A stretch of DNA of 64,000 bases from Pirellulaceae bacterium (lineage in GTDB: Bacteria; Planctomycetota; Planctomycetia; Pirellulales; Pirellulaceae), in NCBI GenBank assembly GCA_023382975.1, contig JAHDXO010000043.1, positions 1-64,000 of the forward strand. Direction: 5' to 3'. The position numbers and the translations under genes were made by a program. Below the pieces are notes generated by a model. It saw nothing but the letters and a program-made list of their open reading frames with translations. It had not been told where the DNA came from and did no database searches. Each line of letters begins with the position of its first letter. Position 1 is the first letter of the stretch. Positions 53,911 to 64,000 of this stretch are shown one piece after another.

Positions 53911-55002
53911 ATGCTGTTTCGGCCCGTTTGCTTTGCCTGCGTTCTTCTGGCTGTTTCTGCCACAAGCTGTATGGCCGGCGATGCTCCGCTCGAGATTCAC
54001 ACACGGGCGGATCTCGAGGCAGCCATCGCCCGTTTGAGCAACGCAGAAACCAAGTTGTCGGCTCTGGAAGCGTTGATTTCGTTCGGCTCGTTGCGTGTGT
54101 TTCAAGGTGGCTCGGTGTTCGGTTCGACGGGGGATGCCGAGAAGGATGCGCTGATCCAAAGGGCAGCCGACGCTGTGGCAAAGAGCGCCGACTTCGAAAC
54201 CATCCGCGCGGCCATCCACTCGTCAAGCGAGAATCTGCAATATTGGGCACTGTTCCGTTTTCCCATGCCGCCGTTCGAGGACGGTCATCCTTGGGAAGAC
54301 CTGCTTTCTCGGTTGCGTCAACTGGCTCGGTCCGATGCTCCGCAGATTCGCGAATCGGCGCAGAACCGGCTCTCGTTTTTCTCCGGACAACGGGAGTTTC
54401 TCGCCGAATGTCTGGCGGTGGAGACTTCGGCGTCGAACCTGATGAAACTGCTTTACCACCTGGATCGATCGCAGTATCGACGGCAGACGAGCGAGCGGAT
54501 CGCAGCGCTCCTGCACCACGCGGATCCGGAGGTTCGCAAGAGCGCCCTGGGTTTCGTGGGATTCAACTCGCAACGGGCCGCGATGTGGCAGATCGAGTTC
54601 CACGCCGAGGTGTTGAACCAAGTGCTGGTGCTTTCGCGTTCGGAGTCCACCGCGGAGCGCAGTTCCGCCGTCTACGCACTGAGCGACTTGGACAGTCAGA
54701 GTCATCTGCGCGGGCAGAAGCCCGGCGCGATTCGCGCGAGACTGATCGAGTTGGCCGACGACCCTTCGACGGACGTGCGTTGGCAAGTTGCCTGGGCGCT
54801 GCGCGCCCACGCAGAGGATACGGAGGGCCGAGCCGCATTGGTCCGTCTGCTGCGAGACGAATCGCCGCGGGTACAATACTTCGCCATTCTGGCTTCGGGG
54901 CCGGAACACCACATCGGCGAACTTCGCGAACTCGCCTCGTGCTCGGACGCGGAGGTGGCGGAATACGCGGCGGGCAAACTGCGGCAGTTGGAACCACGGT
55001 AG
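53911..55002 (+). CDS. Exported HEAT-repeat protein
   Basis: This 363-residue protein starts at MLFRPVCFACVLL, with GAGGTGACTCC upstream, and has a signal peptide ending near CMAG. The mature part is a series of HEAT-like helical pairs, for example ADPEVRKSALGFVGF and STDVRWQVAWALRAHA. It has no catalytic motif and is probably a binding scaffold in the periplasm. Confidence 0.75.
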   Translation: MLFRPVCFACVLLAVSATSCMAGDAPLEIHTRADLEAAIARLSNAETKLSALEALISFGSLRVFQGGSVFGSTGDAEKDALIQRAADAVAKSADFETIRAAIHSSSENLQYWALFRFPMPPFEDGHPWEDLLSRLRQLARSDAPQIRESAQNRLSFFSGQREFLAECLAVETSASNLMKLLYHLDRSQYRRQTSERIAALLHHADPEVRKSALGFVGFNSQRAAMWQIEFHAEVLNQVLVLSRSESTAERSSAVYALSDLDSQSHLRGQKPGAIRARLIELADDPSTDVRWQVAWALRAHAEDTEGRAALVRLLRDESPRVQYFAILASGPEHHIGELRELASCSDAEVAEYAAGKLRQLEPR

Positions 55003-55088
55003 CCCTGAGGCCCGGTGAATGAACTCGTGACGCGTTTTGCGGACGAGGGCGGGAGCATCCCCCACGAAAAAATCCGCCGAAAAAAGGC

Positions 55089-55116
55089 TTGACTTGGTTG
55101 CGGCAGTCGACATAAT
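55089..55116 (+). promoter_or_regulatory. Sigma-70-type promoter
   Basis: TTGACT and CATAAT are separated by 16 bases, close to the consensus for housekeeping sigma. The nearest clear rightward gene (rfbB) lies about 560 bases away beyond a terminator, so this probably drives a short separate transcript. Confidence 0.55.
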
Positions 55117-55121
55117 GATGG

Positions 55122-55615
55122 ATGAACGCTCGTTCGTTTGTGCTCTCTCCTTCCTTACCATTTCAGCTTATGGGAGGGCAGTTATGCAAGTTCCACCGGG
55201 CTTTCTGGAATGAGGGGCAAGTCGATTGGCTTGTTCCTCGAAGGATTGGCGTTTTGGGTTCTGATCCGCGGAAGCAATCCCCGCGAAAGCTGACCCGGCT
55301 TCTGCCGCGATTGCCATCCGCGAGCCTCTAACTGTCGAACGTTTCCAGACGTATCTCAACATGCGAGAATCCGCCTTCGTTCGACTGTCGAAGGCGCGAG
55401 TCTTCGATGATTCGCTGGTGGAAGAGGGTAGCGTCCCGCAGTAACACGCACTCGACGATTCGCTCACGGCTCGGTCCGTGATGACGACGCGAGATAAGCC
55501 CATCAGGGGTGTTGCTCGACGGACCCTGGCCGATCGGCGGATTGTGACGACTCGATTCTCTCCGTTCGAAACCTTTCGGCCCTCGCCGTGCTTCTTCACG
55601 ACGAGGGCTTTTTTT
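55122..55615 (+). ncRNA. Possible orphan transcript (RNA or very small ORF)
   Basis: This is the predicted transcribed region between the promoter and terminator. It could be a noncoding RNA, or the 69-codon frame at 55122-55331 could be translated nearly without a leader. It has no tmRNA, RNase P or 6S hallmark that I can see. Confidence 0.3.
55579..55615 (+). terminator. Rho-independent terminator
   Basis: GCCCTCG pairs with CGAGGGC, extended by CGTG/CACG across one mismatch, with a CTTCTT loop and a tail of seven Ts. This is the clearest terminator in the window. Confidence 0.85.
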
Positions 55616-55678
55616 GTTGGCTGGCCGTCGCTGGGAGCGTACTTGAAATGACCCTGGATTGATCTAAGCTGGGGCTCT

Positions 55679-56749
55679 ATGTCCAGTATTTTGGTCACCG
55701 GCGGGGCGGGGTTCATTGGCAGCAACTTCGTGGTGAAGTGGCTGGACGAAGAGTCCGTGCCGTTGGTTGTACTCGACCGCTTGACTTACGCGGGCAACCT
55801 GGAATCGCTCGGCGGCTTCCTCAATCATCCGCGGCTCTGCTTTGTGCAGGGCGATATCGGGGACCGTGGTTTGGTTGACAATCTGTTGCGCGCCCACGAC
55901 GTGGTGGCGGTAGTCCATCTCGCGGCGGAGAGTCACGTCGACCGCTCGATCGACGAGCCGGATGTCTTCGTGCAGACGAACGTCGTGGGCACCTACCAGT
56001 TGTTGTCGGCCGCTTTGACATATTGGAGAGATTCCTCCGCGAGCGTGCGGAAGCGATTCCGTTTTGTCCATGTCTCGACGGACGAGGTCTACGGTTCACT
56101 GGGACCGACGGGCAGATTCAGCGAAACGACCCCTTATGCGCCGAATTCCCCTTACGCAGCTTCGAAAGCCGCTGCGGACCATTTCGTCCGCGCGTTCCAC
56201 AGCACCTACGGGTTGCCCGTGCTGATCACCAATTGCTCGAACAACTACGGACCCAGGCAGTTTCCCGAGAAGCTGGTTCCGCTGATGATCCTGAACGCGA
56301 TCGAGGGCAAGCCGTTGCCGGTCTACGGCGACGGACAGAACATCCGGGACTGGTTGTTCGTCGAGGACCACTGCCGCGCGCTGCGCGCGGTACTGGCCCG
56401 AGGGCGTCCCGGCCATGTGTACTGCCTAGGCGGCGACTGCGAAGTGACGAACCTGGAGATCATCCGTCAGATTTGTGCGACGGTGGACCGGCTTTGTCCC
56501 GGGTTGCCTCACGCGCCCTGCGAATCCTTGATTGAATTCGTCGCCGACCGCCCGGGCCACGACCGTCGCTACGGGATGGATGCAGGCAAGATCCGCTTGG
56601 ACTTGGGATGGTCCGCCGAAGTCGACTTGCGCGACGGACTGGAGCGTACGGTGAGATGGTACTTGGAAAATCAGACGTGGGTCCAGAACGTCGCTCGGGG
56701 CCACTTCCGTCGCGAACGACTTGGGTTGGCGGGGGGAAACTATGACTGA
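55679..56749 (+). CDS. rfbB: dTDP-glucose 4,6-dehydratase
   Basis: This 356-residue extended SDR makes dTDP-4-keto-6-deoxyglucose. The NAD loop is [12 protein letters not shown], the DExxVYG segment [10 protein letters not shown] carries the catalytic acid pair, and [10 protein letters not shown] carries the Tyr and Lys. [12 protein letters not shown] and [18 protein letters not shown] are RfbB hallmarks. It overlaps the start of the thymidylyltransferase gene, giving the first two steps of dTDP-deoxysugar synthesis in coupled order. Confidence 0.93.
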   Translation: MSSILVTGGAGFIGSNFVVKWLDEESVPLVVLDRLTYAGNLESLGGFLNHPRLCFVQGDIGDRGLVDNLLRAHDVVAVVHLAAESHVDRSIDEPDVFVQTNVVGTYQLLSAALTYWRDSSASVRKRFRFVHVSTDEVYGSLGPTGRFSETTPYAPNSPYAASKAAADHFVRAFHSTYGLPVLITNCSNNYGPRQFPEKLVPLMILNAIEGKPLPVYGDGQNIRDWLFVEDHCRALRAVLARGRPGHVYCLGGDCEVTNLEIIRQICATVDRLCPGLPHAPCESLIEFVADRPGHDRRYGMDAGKIRLDLGWSAEVDLRDGLERTVRWYLENQTWVQNVARGHFRRERLGLAGGNYD

Positions 56750-57749
56750 TTCCGATTCCCGGCCTCCGTGCAACGGACCTTGCGAGATAACCAGTCCCGA
56801 CGCCAACGTACACGAGTCCGATGCTGGCCCCGTCCGCTGCCCCAAAGGCATCGTCATGGCGGGTGGGTCGGGATCAAGGCTGTACCCGCTAACCCGCGCG
56901 GTCAACAAACATCTGCTGGCGATTTACGACAAGCCGATGATCTACTATCCGCTGTCCACGCTGATGCTGGCCGGAATTCAGGACGTGCTGCTGATCACCG
57001 GCCCAGAAGATGCTCCGTTGTTCCAGCGTCTGCTGGGCGACGGCACACGGATCGGGATGTCGATTCACTACGCGATTCAACCCGAACCGCAGGGCCCCGC
57101 TCAGGCGTTCCAGATCGGACGCGACTTCATTGGCGGCGACCGCGTCGCGTTGATTCTTGGCGACAACATCTTCTATGGGCAGGGCTTCCAGTCGCTGTTG
57201 GCCGAAGCTGCTTCCCAGCCCGTTGGCGCAACCGTGTTTGCGTACCCCATCAAGGATCCGCAGCGGTTCGGGGTGGTGGAACTGGACGCACAACACCAGG
57301 TTCTCTCGCTGGAAGAGAAACCGGTCTCGCCCAAGTCGAACTGGGCGGTCGTCGGCCTGTACTTCTACGACAACCAAGTGGTCGAGATCGCCGCCGGCCT
57401 GAAACCATCGGCCAGGGGGGAACTTGAGATCACCGATGTCAATCTGGAATACTTGCGCCGCGGCTTGCTGCGCTGCCAGCCCATGGGGCGAGGCTACACG
57501 TGGCTCGACATGGGAACCCCCGAGTCGATGGTGCAAGCCAGCAGCTTCATCGCCACGATCGAATCGCGTCAGGGTTTGAAAGTGGCCTGCTTGGAGGAGA
57601 TCGCGCTGGTCAAAGGCTTCATCGACGCCCGCCAACTGGAGATCATCGCCGCGTCGATCGGAAACGAATACGGCCGTTATCTTGCACAGCGAGTCGAAGA
57701 ATGGAAGCGAAACGAAGGAAAGGGGCATTCCACTCAACGCACCAAGTAG
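56742..57749 (+). CDS. rfbA: Glucose-1-phosphate thymidylyltransferase
   Basis: This 335-residue enzyme makes dTDP-glucose from dTTP and glucose 1-phosphate. The nucleotide loop is [16 protein letters not shown], with [28 protein letters not shown] and [14 protein letters not shown] typical of RmlA. It has an N-terminal extension of about 40 residues with Cys, Asp and Pro. The start at MTDSDSR lies inside the rfbB end (after GGGGGGAAACT). rfbC and rfbD are not in the window. Confidence 0.93.
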   Translation: MTDSDSRPPCNGPCEITSPDANVHESDAGPVRCPKGIVMAGGSGSRLYPLTRAVNKHLLAIYDKPMIYYPLSTLMLAGIQDVLLITGPEDAPLFQRLLGDGTRIGMSIHYAIQPEPQGPAQAFQIGRDFIGGDRVALILGDNIFYGQGFQSLLAEAASQPVGATVFAYPIKDPQRFGVVELDAQHQVLSLEEKPVSPKSNWAVVGLYFYDNQVVEIAAGLKPSARGELEITDVNLEYLRRGLLRCQPMGRGYTWLDMGTPESMVQASSFIATIESRQGLKVACLEEIALVKGFIDARQLEIIAASIGNEYGRYLAQRVEEWKRNEGKGHSTQRTK

Positions 57750-57777
57750 AATGCCCCCCGGCGTCGTCCCCTGGTGG

Positions 57778-58605
57778 TCAGACCAGAGCGGCAAGATGTT
57801 CCAGACTCTTGGCGGCCTGGTCGGGGGTGCCGCATTCGACCGAGAAAACGATGTCGCGTGGACATTTCTCCTGGACGATGGCGATGATGCGTTTCCAATC
57901 CAATACACCTTCCCCGCATGCGCAACCGACCGGAGTGCCCGTCACCTTGCCTCGTTCAGCCGACGAGTGCGATTCGGAAATATCCTTGGCATGCAGGTGG
58001 ACTAGTCGCGAAGCGACGCGCTCCAGCCAGGCATAGACGTCGTGTCCGCAAAGATATGCATTGCCCGTATCGAAATTGATGCCGATCGACGGAGACTTGA
58101 CCAAGTTGTAGATGCGGTCCAGGCCATCGGGCGTACGGGAATACTGAGCGTGCGGTTCCAGTCCGATCTTCACGCCTCGCCGCTCGGCCACGAAGGCAGC
58201 TTCCTGCAGCGTGTATTTAATCAGCACAAAGTCTTCTTCCTCGGAGGTCCATTTCGCCTTGATGCCTTCGTCCGTGTTGATCACCGGGACGCCGATCTCG
58301 GAGGCGACGCGAATCGCTAGCTTGATGTATTCGCCATGCACTTCCGGCCGTCCCAGGGGACCATGACTTTGCAGTCCGGAGATGGTCAGGCCGGCTGCGT
58401 CGCAGGCTTCCTTGATCCGGTACGGGTCGTCAAACATCGAGACGGTGTGGAAATAGCCGGCTTCGCTCATCAGTTCGCGTCCGAAGTGGATCATCGGCTC
58501 GAAGTACTTGTAGCCCATCTTTGCCGCGGCTTCGACGGCCCATTCGAACGGCTTGTCGCTGCTTCGGGAGAACTCGGCGTTCAGGCCAACATAGATCTTT
58601 CCCAT
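57778..58605 (-). CDS. Sugar phosphate isomerase/epimerase-like TIM-barrel protein
   Basis: This 275-residue cytoplasmic xylose-isomerase-like barrel has metal-ligand candidates in IGLEPHAQ, INFDTGNAYL, HLHAKD and SVECGT. No signal peptide is present, unlike the homologue at 51378. The substrate is unknown. It is convergent with rfbA, with a 28-base gap between them. Confidence 0.88.
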   Translation of the reverse strand: MGKIYVGLNAEFSRSSDKPFEWAVEAAAKMGYKYFEPMIHFGRELMSEAGYFHTVSMFDDPYRIKEACDAAGLTISGLQSHGPLGRPEVHGEYIKLAIRVASEIGVPVINTDEGIKAKWTSEEEDFVLIKYTLQEAAFVAERRGVKIGLEPHAQYSRTPDGLDRIYNLVKSPSIGINFDTGNAYLCGHDVYAWLERVASRLVHLHAKDISESHSSAERGKVTGTPVGCACGEGVLDWKRIIAIVQEKCPRDIVFSVECGTPDQAAKSLEHLAALV

Positions 58606-58729
58606 CGTATCGCTCCGTTTGGCTAGAGGGGTAAGTGACGCCGTTTTCTAGCATATCATCGGACTGACAACCAGCCGGCAGGGTGCTATACTTGTTTCCT
58701 CAGACGATCCTCTTTGCCATTACCGATGG

Positions 58730-60670
<1,941 letters not shown>

Positions 60671-60880
60671 CGACGACCATCAGCAGCATCGGGGCGGCCA
60701 GCGTCATCAGGATGAAGATCAATTGATAGCGTCGGTCGCCTTCGCGCAGCGCGCGGACCAGATAGCCCCCGGCCGATGCCATGACGGCGAAGACCAACAT
60801 CGTCAACAACATCGTGGCGATCGAGAACCGCGGCTGCCACGGCTCGGGCCGTTCGTTCGGATTGCGATCCTGGCCGCGGA

Positions 60881-62431
60881 TCATGCCAACGCTCCGAGAT
60901 CGTAGTAGAGCAGCATCGTTACGATCCCCGACGCTCCGATCACCAGGAAAGCGAGCAGCACTTCCTTGAACAACCCCCGGTGCCCTAGCCACAGGACCAG
61001 CACCAACTTCATCAGGGTGTTCGCCAGTGCGCCGAGCACCAGATTGAAACTGGCCCAGTCCAGACTGATCAGGCCTGATGTATGCGCATCGCTGATCGAA
61101 AAGGCAATGGCATCGGCGTCGGTCAAGCCGCTGATGGCGGCGATCAGCGGCAGCCAACGGTCGCCCAGGTAATCGATGGCCAACCGCGTGACGATCAACG
61201 TCGCGGCGAAGATGGCGGCGAATGTCAACGCGGATTTCAGGCTGAAGGGATTGGTGAGTTGCAGGGGTTCGGCCCGCACCCACTGCCGGGACGATCGGGC
61301 GAAGTAGGCGATCGCCACAATCAAGCCGACGATCGCCATCACCGCGACAGGCACCATCATGTTGCGCATCAGGGCGTAGTTAACCACCGCAATCTGCACC
61401 AACAGTCGCGGGAACATCACCGTCGATGCGAGGATCACCGCGATCGCGAAACGCCGGTTCCAGTCCGGCGCTTCCAGACTCCGCCGGGCAAAACTCACGG
61501 CGGTCACCGTGCTGGACGCCAGACCGCCGATCAAACCGGTCAGGCCGATACCGGCGTTCGCGCCCAGCACCTTGACCAGCACGTAGCCGACAAAACTGAT
61601 GAACGAGACCAGGACGACGATCAACCAGATCTTGTAGGGATGGATTGCCGACAGCGCGACGCTCAGGAACCGCTCGGTGGGTTCGACCTTGAGCAACTGG
61701 CCGACTTCGAATTCATCCGCCGCTTCGCCTTCGTAGATCGCAGTCAGCCGTTGCGGGTCGATCTCCTGGATCTCCAGCAGACCCAAGTTCCGCGCTTGCG
61801 GGCCGTAGACCGAGATCTTCCGGCCCACGTCGAAAGTCAAGCCCGGAATCAACTCGACCGTGACTCGCCGCGCCGAATCGTCCCAGGCGACGATGCGGCC
61901 CAGCGGAAAAGTGACGTAGGTATCCAGCGTCTGTTTGGGCAGGATCGGCAGAACGATGAAGCTGATCACTAACAGCTTGGCCGCCGCATTGATCTCGTAC
62001 TCCTGCACACGACTCTGCAGATGCCCCAATGCCTTCTTCTGAGACAGCACGATCAGGACGACCACCCCAATCGCGATCGCCATGACGGCGGCATCCTTCA
62101 TCACCAACACGCCCAGGAAGAATGTCAGCATCGCGCTGATTTCCGTCGTGATGCCCGAGCGTTCCGCCTCGTTCGGTTGCCTGTCCTGCCAGTAGCACGC
62201 GATCAGCAGCGCGACGATTCCGGCAAACCCCACGATCAGTATCGCACTGTTTTCGTATCGGCCAGCAAGAAAAGCGGTCACGGCACCGATCAGGGCGAAC
62301 AAAATGAAATCCCGCACGCCGGGCGACTCGTCTTCGCGATGCGACTTCTCCCGCTCCAGCCCGATCAACAGGCCCAGCGCCGCAGCGATGCCGAATTTCA
62401 GGAAGATGTCCAGCAGGAATTCTTCGGGCAT
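60881..62431 (-). CDS. MgtC/SapB and DUF4010 membrane protein
   Basis: This 516-residue membrane protein has an N-terminal MgtC/SapB domain (about 1-150, LGLLIGLEREKSHREDESPGVRDF reduced here to its start LGLLIGLEREK and GVRDFILFALIGA) followed by a soluble segment and a C-terminal DUF4010 domain (about 270-515) with about eight further helices. MgtC proteins are linked to low-Mg and low-phosphate adaptation; the transported or regulated ion is not known for this fusion. It overlaps a small two-helix gene. Confidence 0.85.
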   Translation of the reverse strand: MPEEFLLDIFLKFGIAAALGLLIGLEREKSHREDESPGVRDFILFALIGAVTAFLAGRYENSAILIVGFAGIVALLIACYWQDRQPNEAERSGITTEISAMLTFFLGVLVMKDAAVMAIAIGVVVLIVLSQKKALGHLQSRVQEYEINAAAKLLVISFIVLPILPKQTLDTYVTFPLGRIVAWDDSARRVTVELIPGLTFDVGRKISVYGPQARNLGLLEIQEIDPQRLTAIYEGEAADEFEVGQLLKVEPTERFLSVALSAIHPYKIWLIVVLVSFISFVGYVLVKVLGANAGIGLTGLIGGLASSTVTAVSFARRSLEAPDWNRRFAIAVILASTVMFPRLLVQIAVVNYALMRNMMVPVAVMAIVGLIVAIAYFARSSRQWVRAEPLQLTNPFSLKSALTFAAIFAATLIVTRLAIDYLGDRWLPLIAAISGLTDADAIAFSISDAHTSGLISLDWASFNLVLGALANTLMKLVLVLWLGHRGLFKEVLLAFLVIGASGIVTMLLYYDLGALA

Positions 62432-62566
62432 GGCCGAATCCAGAGCCCCGAGTCAGTAGCGATACGCCTACCATCCAGAATAATCGAAACAACGGGCCGC
62501 CGCACTGCGGGAACGCAAATCCGAGATTTTGGTCGTCTCGATCCCGCGCAGACGCTGCCCGTGCGG

Positions 62567-63553
62567 CTAATCGAACTCGTCCAGCGCATCGACCAGGGCA
62601 TCGAGTTCATCGGGAGCGCGGTCGGACGGCCGTTTGGGTGGCCGAGCGCCGGCGACCGCAGTTCCGACTGGCTGCCGCCCCGCGGCCAGCAGTTGCTCGT
62701 CGCGCTCGCGGGCGGCGACGGCGAGCGCGTCCTCGCCCGGGCTTGGCCCGCCGAACAAGCGAGACAAGTCGATTTTGAAACCGCCGGCCGCCGCCGGGGC
62801 ACCGGCAATCGCCGGCGTCTTGTGCTGCGGGAAGAGGATGGCATTCTCAGGACAAACGCGACTGCACGCCGGACAGCCTTTGCGGCAGTTGTCCGGCTGT
62901 TCGACCAAGATCGTCTCGGCTCCATCGACGCCGTAGACGCCGAACAAGCAGAAATCAATGCACTCCATGCAGTTGGTGCAGCGGCTGAAGTCGATCACCG
63001 GATACCAGCGCCGATCCGCTTCGTCATCGATCTGTCGCCATTCCCGCGCGCCGTTTCCGCCCGGGGTGTGAGTAGCGGAGACTGACGGAACACCGAGTTC
63101 GCCAACGATGCGGGCAACCTCGTCGACGACCGGTTCGGCCGACTCGCAAGCTCGCAGATCGGCACAGTAGATCGACCTGGATGGCGATGGCCGGGTGTCG
63201 GCGACTCGCTCGACTCGATCGCCCTCCGGTTCTCCCTCCGCTTCCTCCGTTTCCTCTTCGTCGGTGGGCAACCGCAACAAGCTCGTTTCCATGGCGCCAG
63301 AAACACCGTTTCGGTCCAAGATCCAGTGCGCCGCGCGCGGGTAGAGCCACGAGAGGACGATCAAATGGCCGGGCAGTGCGCGCAGAGCGTTCAGCGTCGC
63401 GCCGTCGGGCCGCAGGTCGTATAGATTCGGGACGACCAGCACATCCAACTGGTGCTGGCCGCTCAATCGTTCGGCGATCTCGCTTTCCATCGCCCGCTTC
63501 GCCGGATGGCTGCTTTGTCCTTGCGATACGATCACGGTGATCTGCGGTTTCAT
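62567..63553 (-). CDS. Protein with two [4Fe-4S] ferredoxin motifs
   Basis: This 328-residue protein has an N-terminal alpha/beta domain of about 95 residues (ITVIVSQGQSSHP, VLVVPNLYDLRP), an acidic linker, then a ferredoxin domain with CTNCMECIDFC and CRKGCPACSRVCP and a low-complexity Ala/Asp tail. The cluster motifs suggest electron transfer. The N-terminal domain is not assigned. It is followed upstream by a GcvH-like gene 61 bases away. Confidence 0.7.
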   Translation of the reverse strand: MKPQITVIVSQGQSSHPAKRAMESEIAERLSGQHQLDVLVVPNLYDLRPDGATLNALRALPGHLIVLSWLYPRAAHWILDRNGVSGAMETSLLRLPTDEEETEEAEGEPEGDRVERVADTRPSPSRSIYCADLRACESAEPVVDEVARIVGELGVPSVSATHTPGGNGAREWRQIDDEADRRWYPVIDFSRCTNCMECIDFCLFGVYGVDGAETILVEQPDNCRKGCPACSRVCPENAILFPQHKTPAIAGAPAAAGGFKIDLSRLFGGPSPGEDALAVAARERDEQLLAAGRQPVGTAVAGARPPKRPSDRAPDELDALVDALDEFD

Positions 63554-63614
63554 CGATTATTTCCTCGCGCCGTCTCCGGCCGCAACCAGTTCGCTTCACG
63601 GCCAGCCGAAGGCT

Positions 63615-64000
63615 CTAACTCAATTGACCTTTGATTGTTCGCTGCGTCGCCACCCAGACTTCGTCCAGGTACTCGACGTACTCCCCAGCCGACAGCAGTC
63701 CTTCGCCGTCGCCTTCCACTTCGAACAGCCAGCCCACGCTGTACGTGTCGACGTTGATCGCGGACGGGTCGTCGAGCAGTTCCGGGTTGAATTCCGTCAA
63801 GCGACCGGCGATCGGGGCGTACAGACTCGCTTCCGCCTTCTTGCTTTCGATCGACCCGATCTCCTGCCGCGTTTCCAGCCGGCTGTTGGCATCGATCGTC
63901 CAGTCCAGAAAGTACACGTCTTGCAGCAACCGCACCGCGTAGGCGGAAAATCCAAATCGATACACGTGGCCGCGCCGTTGCGCCCACATGTGATTGCGGG
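63615..64000 (-). CDS. gcvH: Glycine cleavage H-protein-like lipoyl carrier (5' end outside window)
   Basis: The frame is open to the right edge, so the start is not in the window; the visible part begins RNHMWAQRRGHVYRFGFS, typical of the first strands of GcvH. The lipoyl Lys is in GSIESKKAEASLYAP. GcvH carries the methylamine group between P- and T-proteins. The neighbour here is an iron-sulfur protein instead of other gcv genes, so a non-glycine role is possible. Confidence 0.8.
   Translation of the reverse strand, partial: RNHMWAQRRGHVYRFGFSAYAVRLLQDVYFLDWTIDANSRLETRQEIGSIESKKAEASLYAPIAGRLTEFNPELLDDPSAINVDTYSVGWLFEVEGDGEGLLSAGEYVEYLDEVWVATQRTIKGQLS

Larger units (their letters stand above)
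55003..55678. other. 676-base interval with a promoter and terminator but no clear gene
   Basis: A sigma-70-type promoter at 55089-55116 and a strong terminator at 55579-55615 bracket about 490 bases. A 69-codon frame starting at 55122 has unremarkable composition; no protein family or known RNA is recognisable. Confidence 0.5.

Noticed and set aside
55122-55615. tmRNA, RNase P RNA or 6S RNA
   Set aside because: I found neither a CCA-ended tRNA-like domain with a tag frame nor the conserved P4 segments of RNase P, and the length does not fit 6S.

Overview
The window looks like a chromosome segment from a member of the Planctomycetota, probably near the Pirellulales. The basis is family content: a giant surface protein with the LEPR-XLL sorting motif, a PVC-type membrane-bound dehydrogenase with a C-terminal haem domain, a BBP7-like outer-membrane protein, an ECF sigma / FecR pair of the Rhodopirellula type, a DUF1080 protein, Tat-exported Gfo/Idh/MocA and sugar-isomerase proteins, and HEAT-repeat proteins. 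The DNA is G+C rich. I saw no rRNA, tRNA or CRISPR array.

Layout. 1-12013 (minus) is one giant modular surface protein that runs off the left edge; it is split by a one-base frameshift at a C5 run near 10133-10137. 12014-15278 is gene-poor: a small membrane protein, REP-like palindromes and an IS4-type transposase bracketed by inverted 28-bp repeats. 15279-20336 (minus) is a compact four-gene operon with two small WXG100-like proteins, a coiled-coil protein and a 1311-residue FtsK/EssC-like ATPase, which resembles the core of a type VII (ESX-like) secretion machine. An SDR reductase follows.

21445-31604 is a phosphate/polyphosphate locus. pstS-pstC-pstA-pstB1-pstB2-phoU run leftward. ppx, ppk1 and a CHAD protein run rightward from a shared intergenic region with two direct-repeat Pho-box-like sites. 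The two PstB proteins have complementary losses of ATPase motifs, so they may work as an obligate heterodimer.

31640-42171 holds exported proteins: a BBP7-like barrel, a 1686-residue SGNH / propeller / HEAT / discoidin / cupredoxin / cytochrome c fusion, a Tat-exported oxidoreductase and a HEAT protein. 42392-46571 is an accessory patch with a UPF0175/DUF3368 toxin-antitoxin pair and a frameshifted HD plus Hsp90-like ATPase gene. 46866-48772 is the sigma/FecR pair. 49130-57749 mixes trpE, DUF1080, a sugar isomerase, an AroB-family cyclase, a HEAT protein, a possible orphan transcript with promoter and terminator, and rfbB-rfbA for dTDP-sugar synthesis. 57778 to the end holds a sugar isomerase, the glycogen branching enzyme, an MgtC/DUF4010 membrane protein with a small partner, a 2x[4Fe-4S] protein and a GcvH-like protein cut by the right edge.
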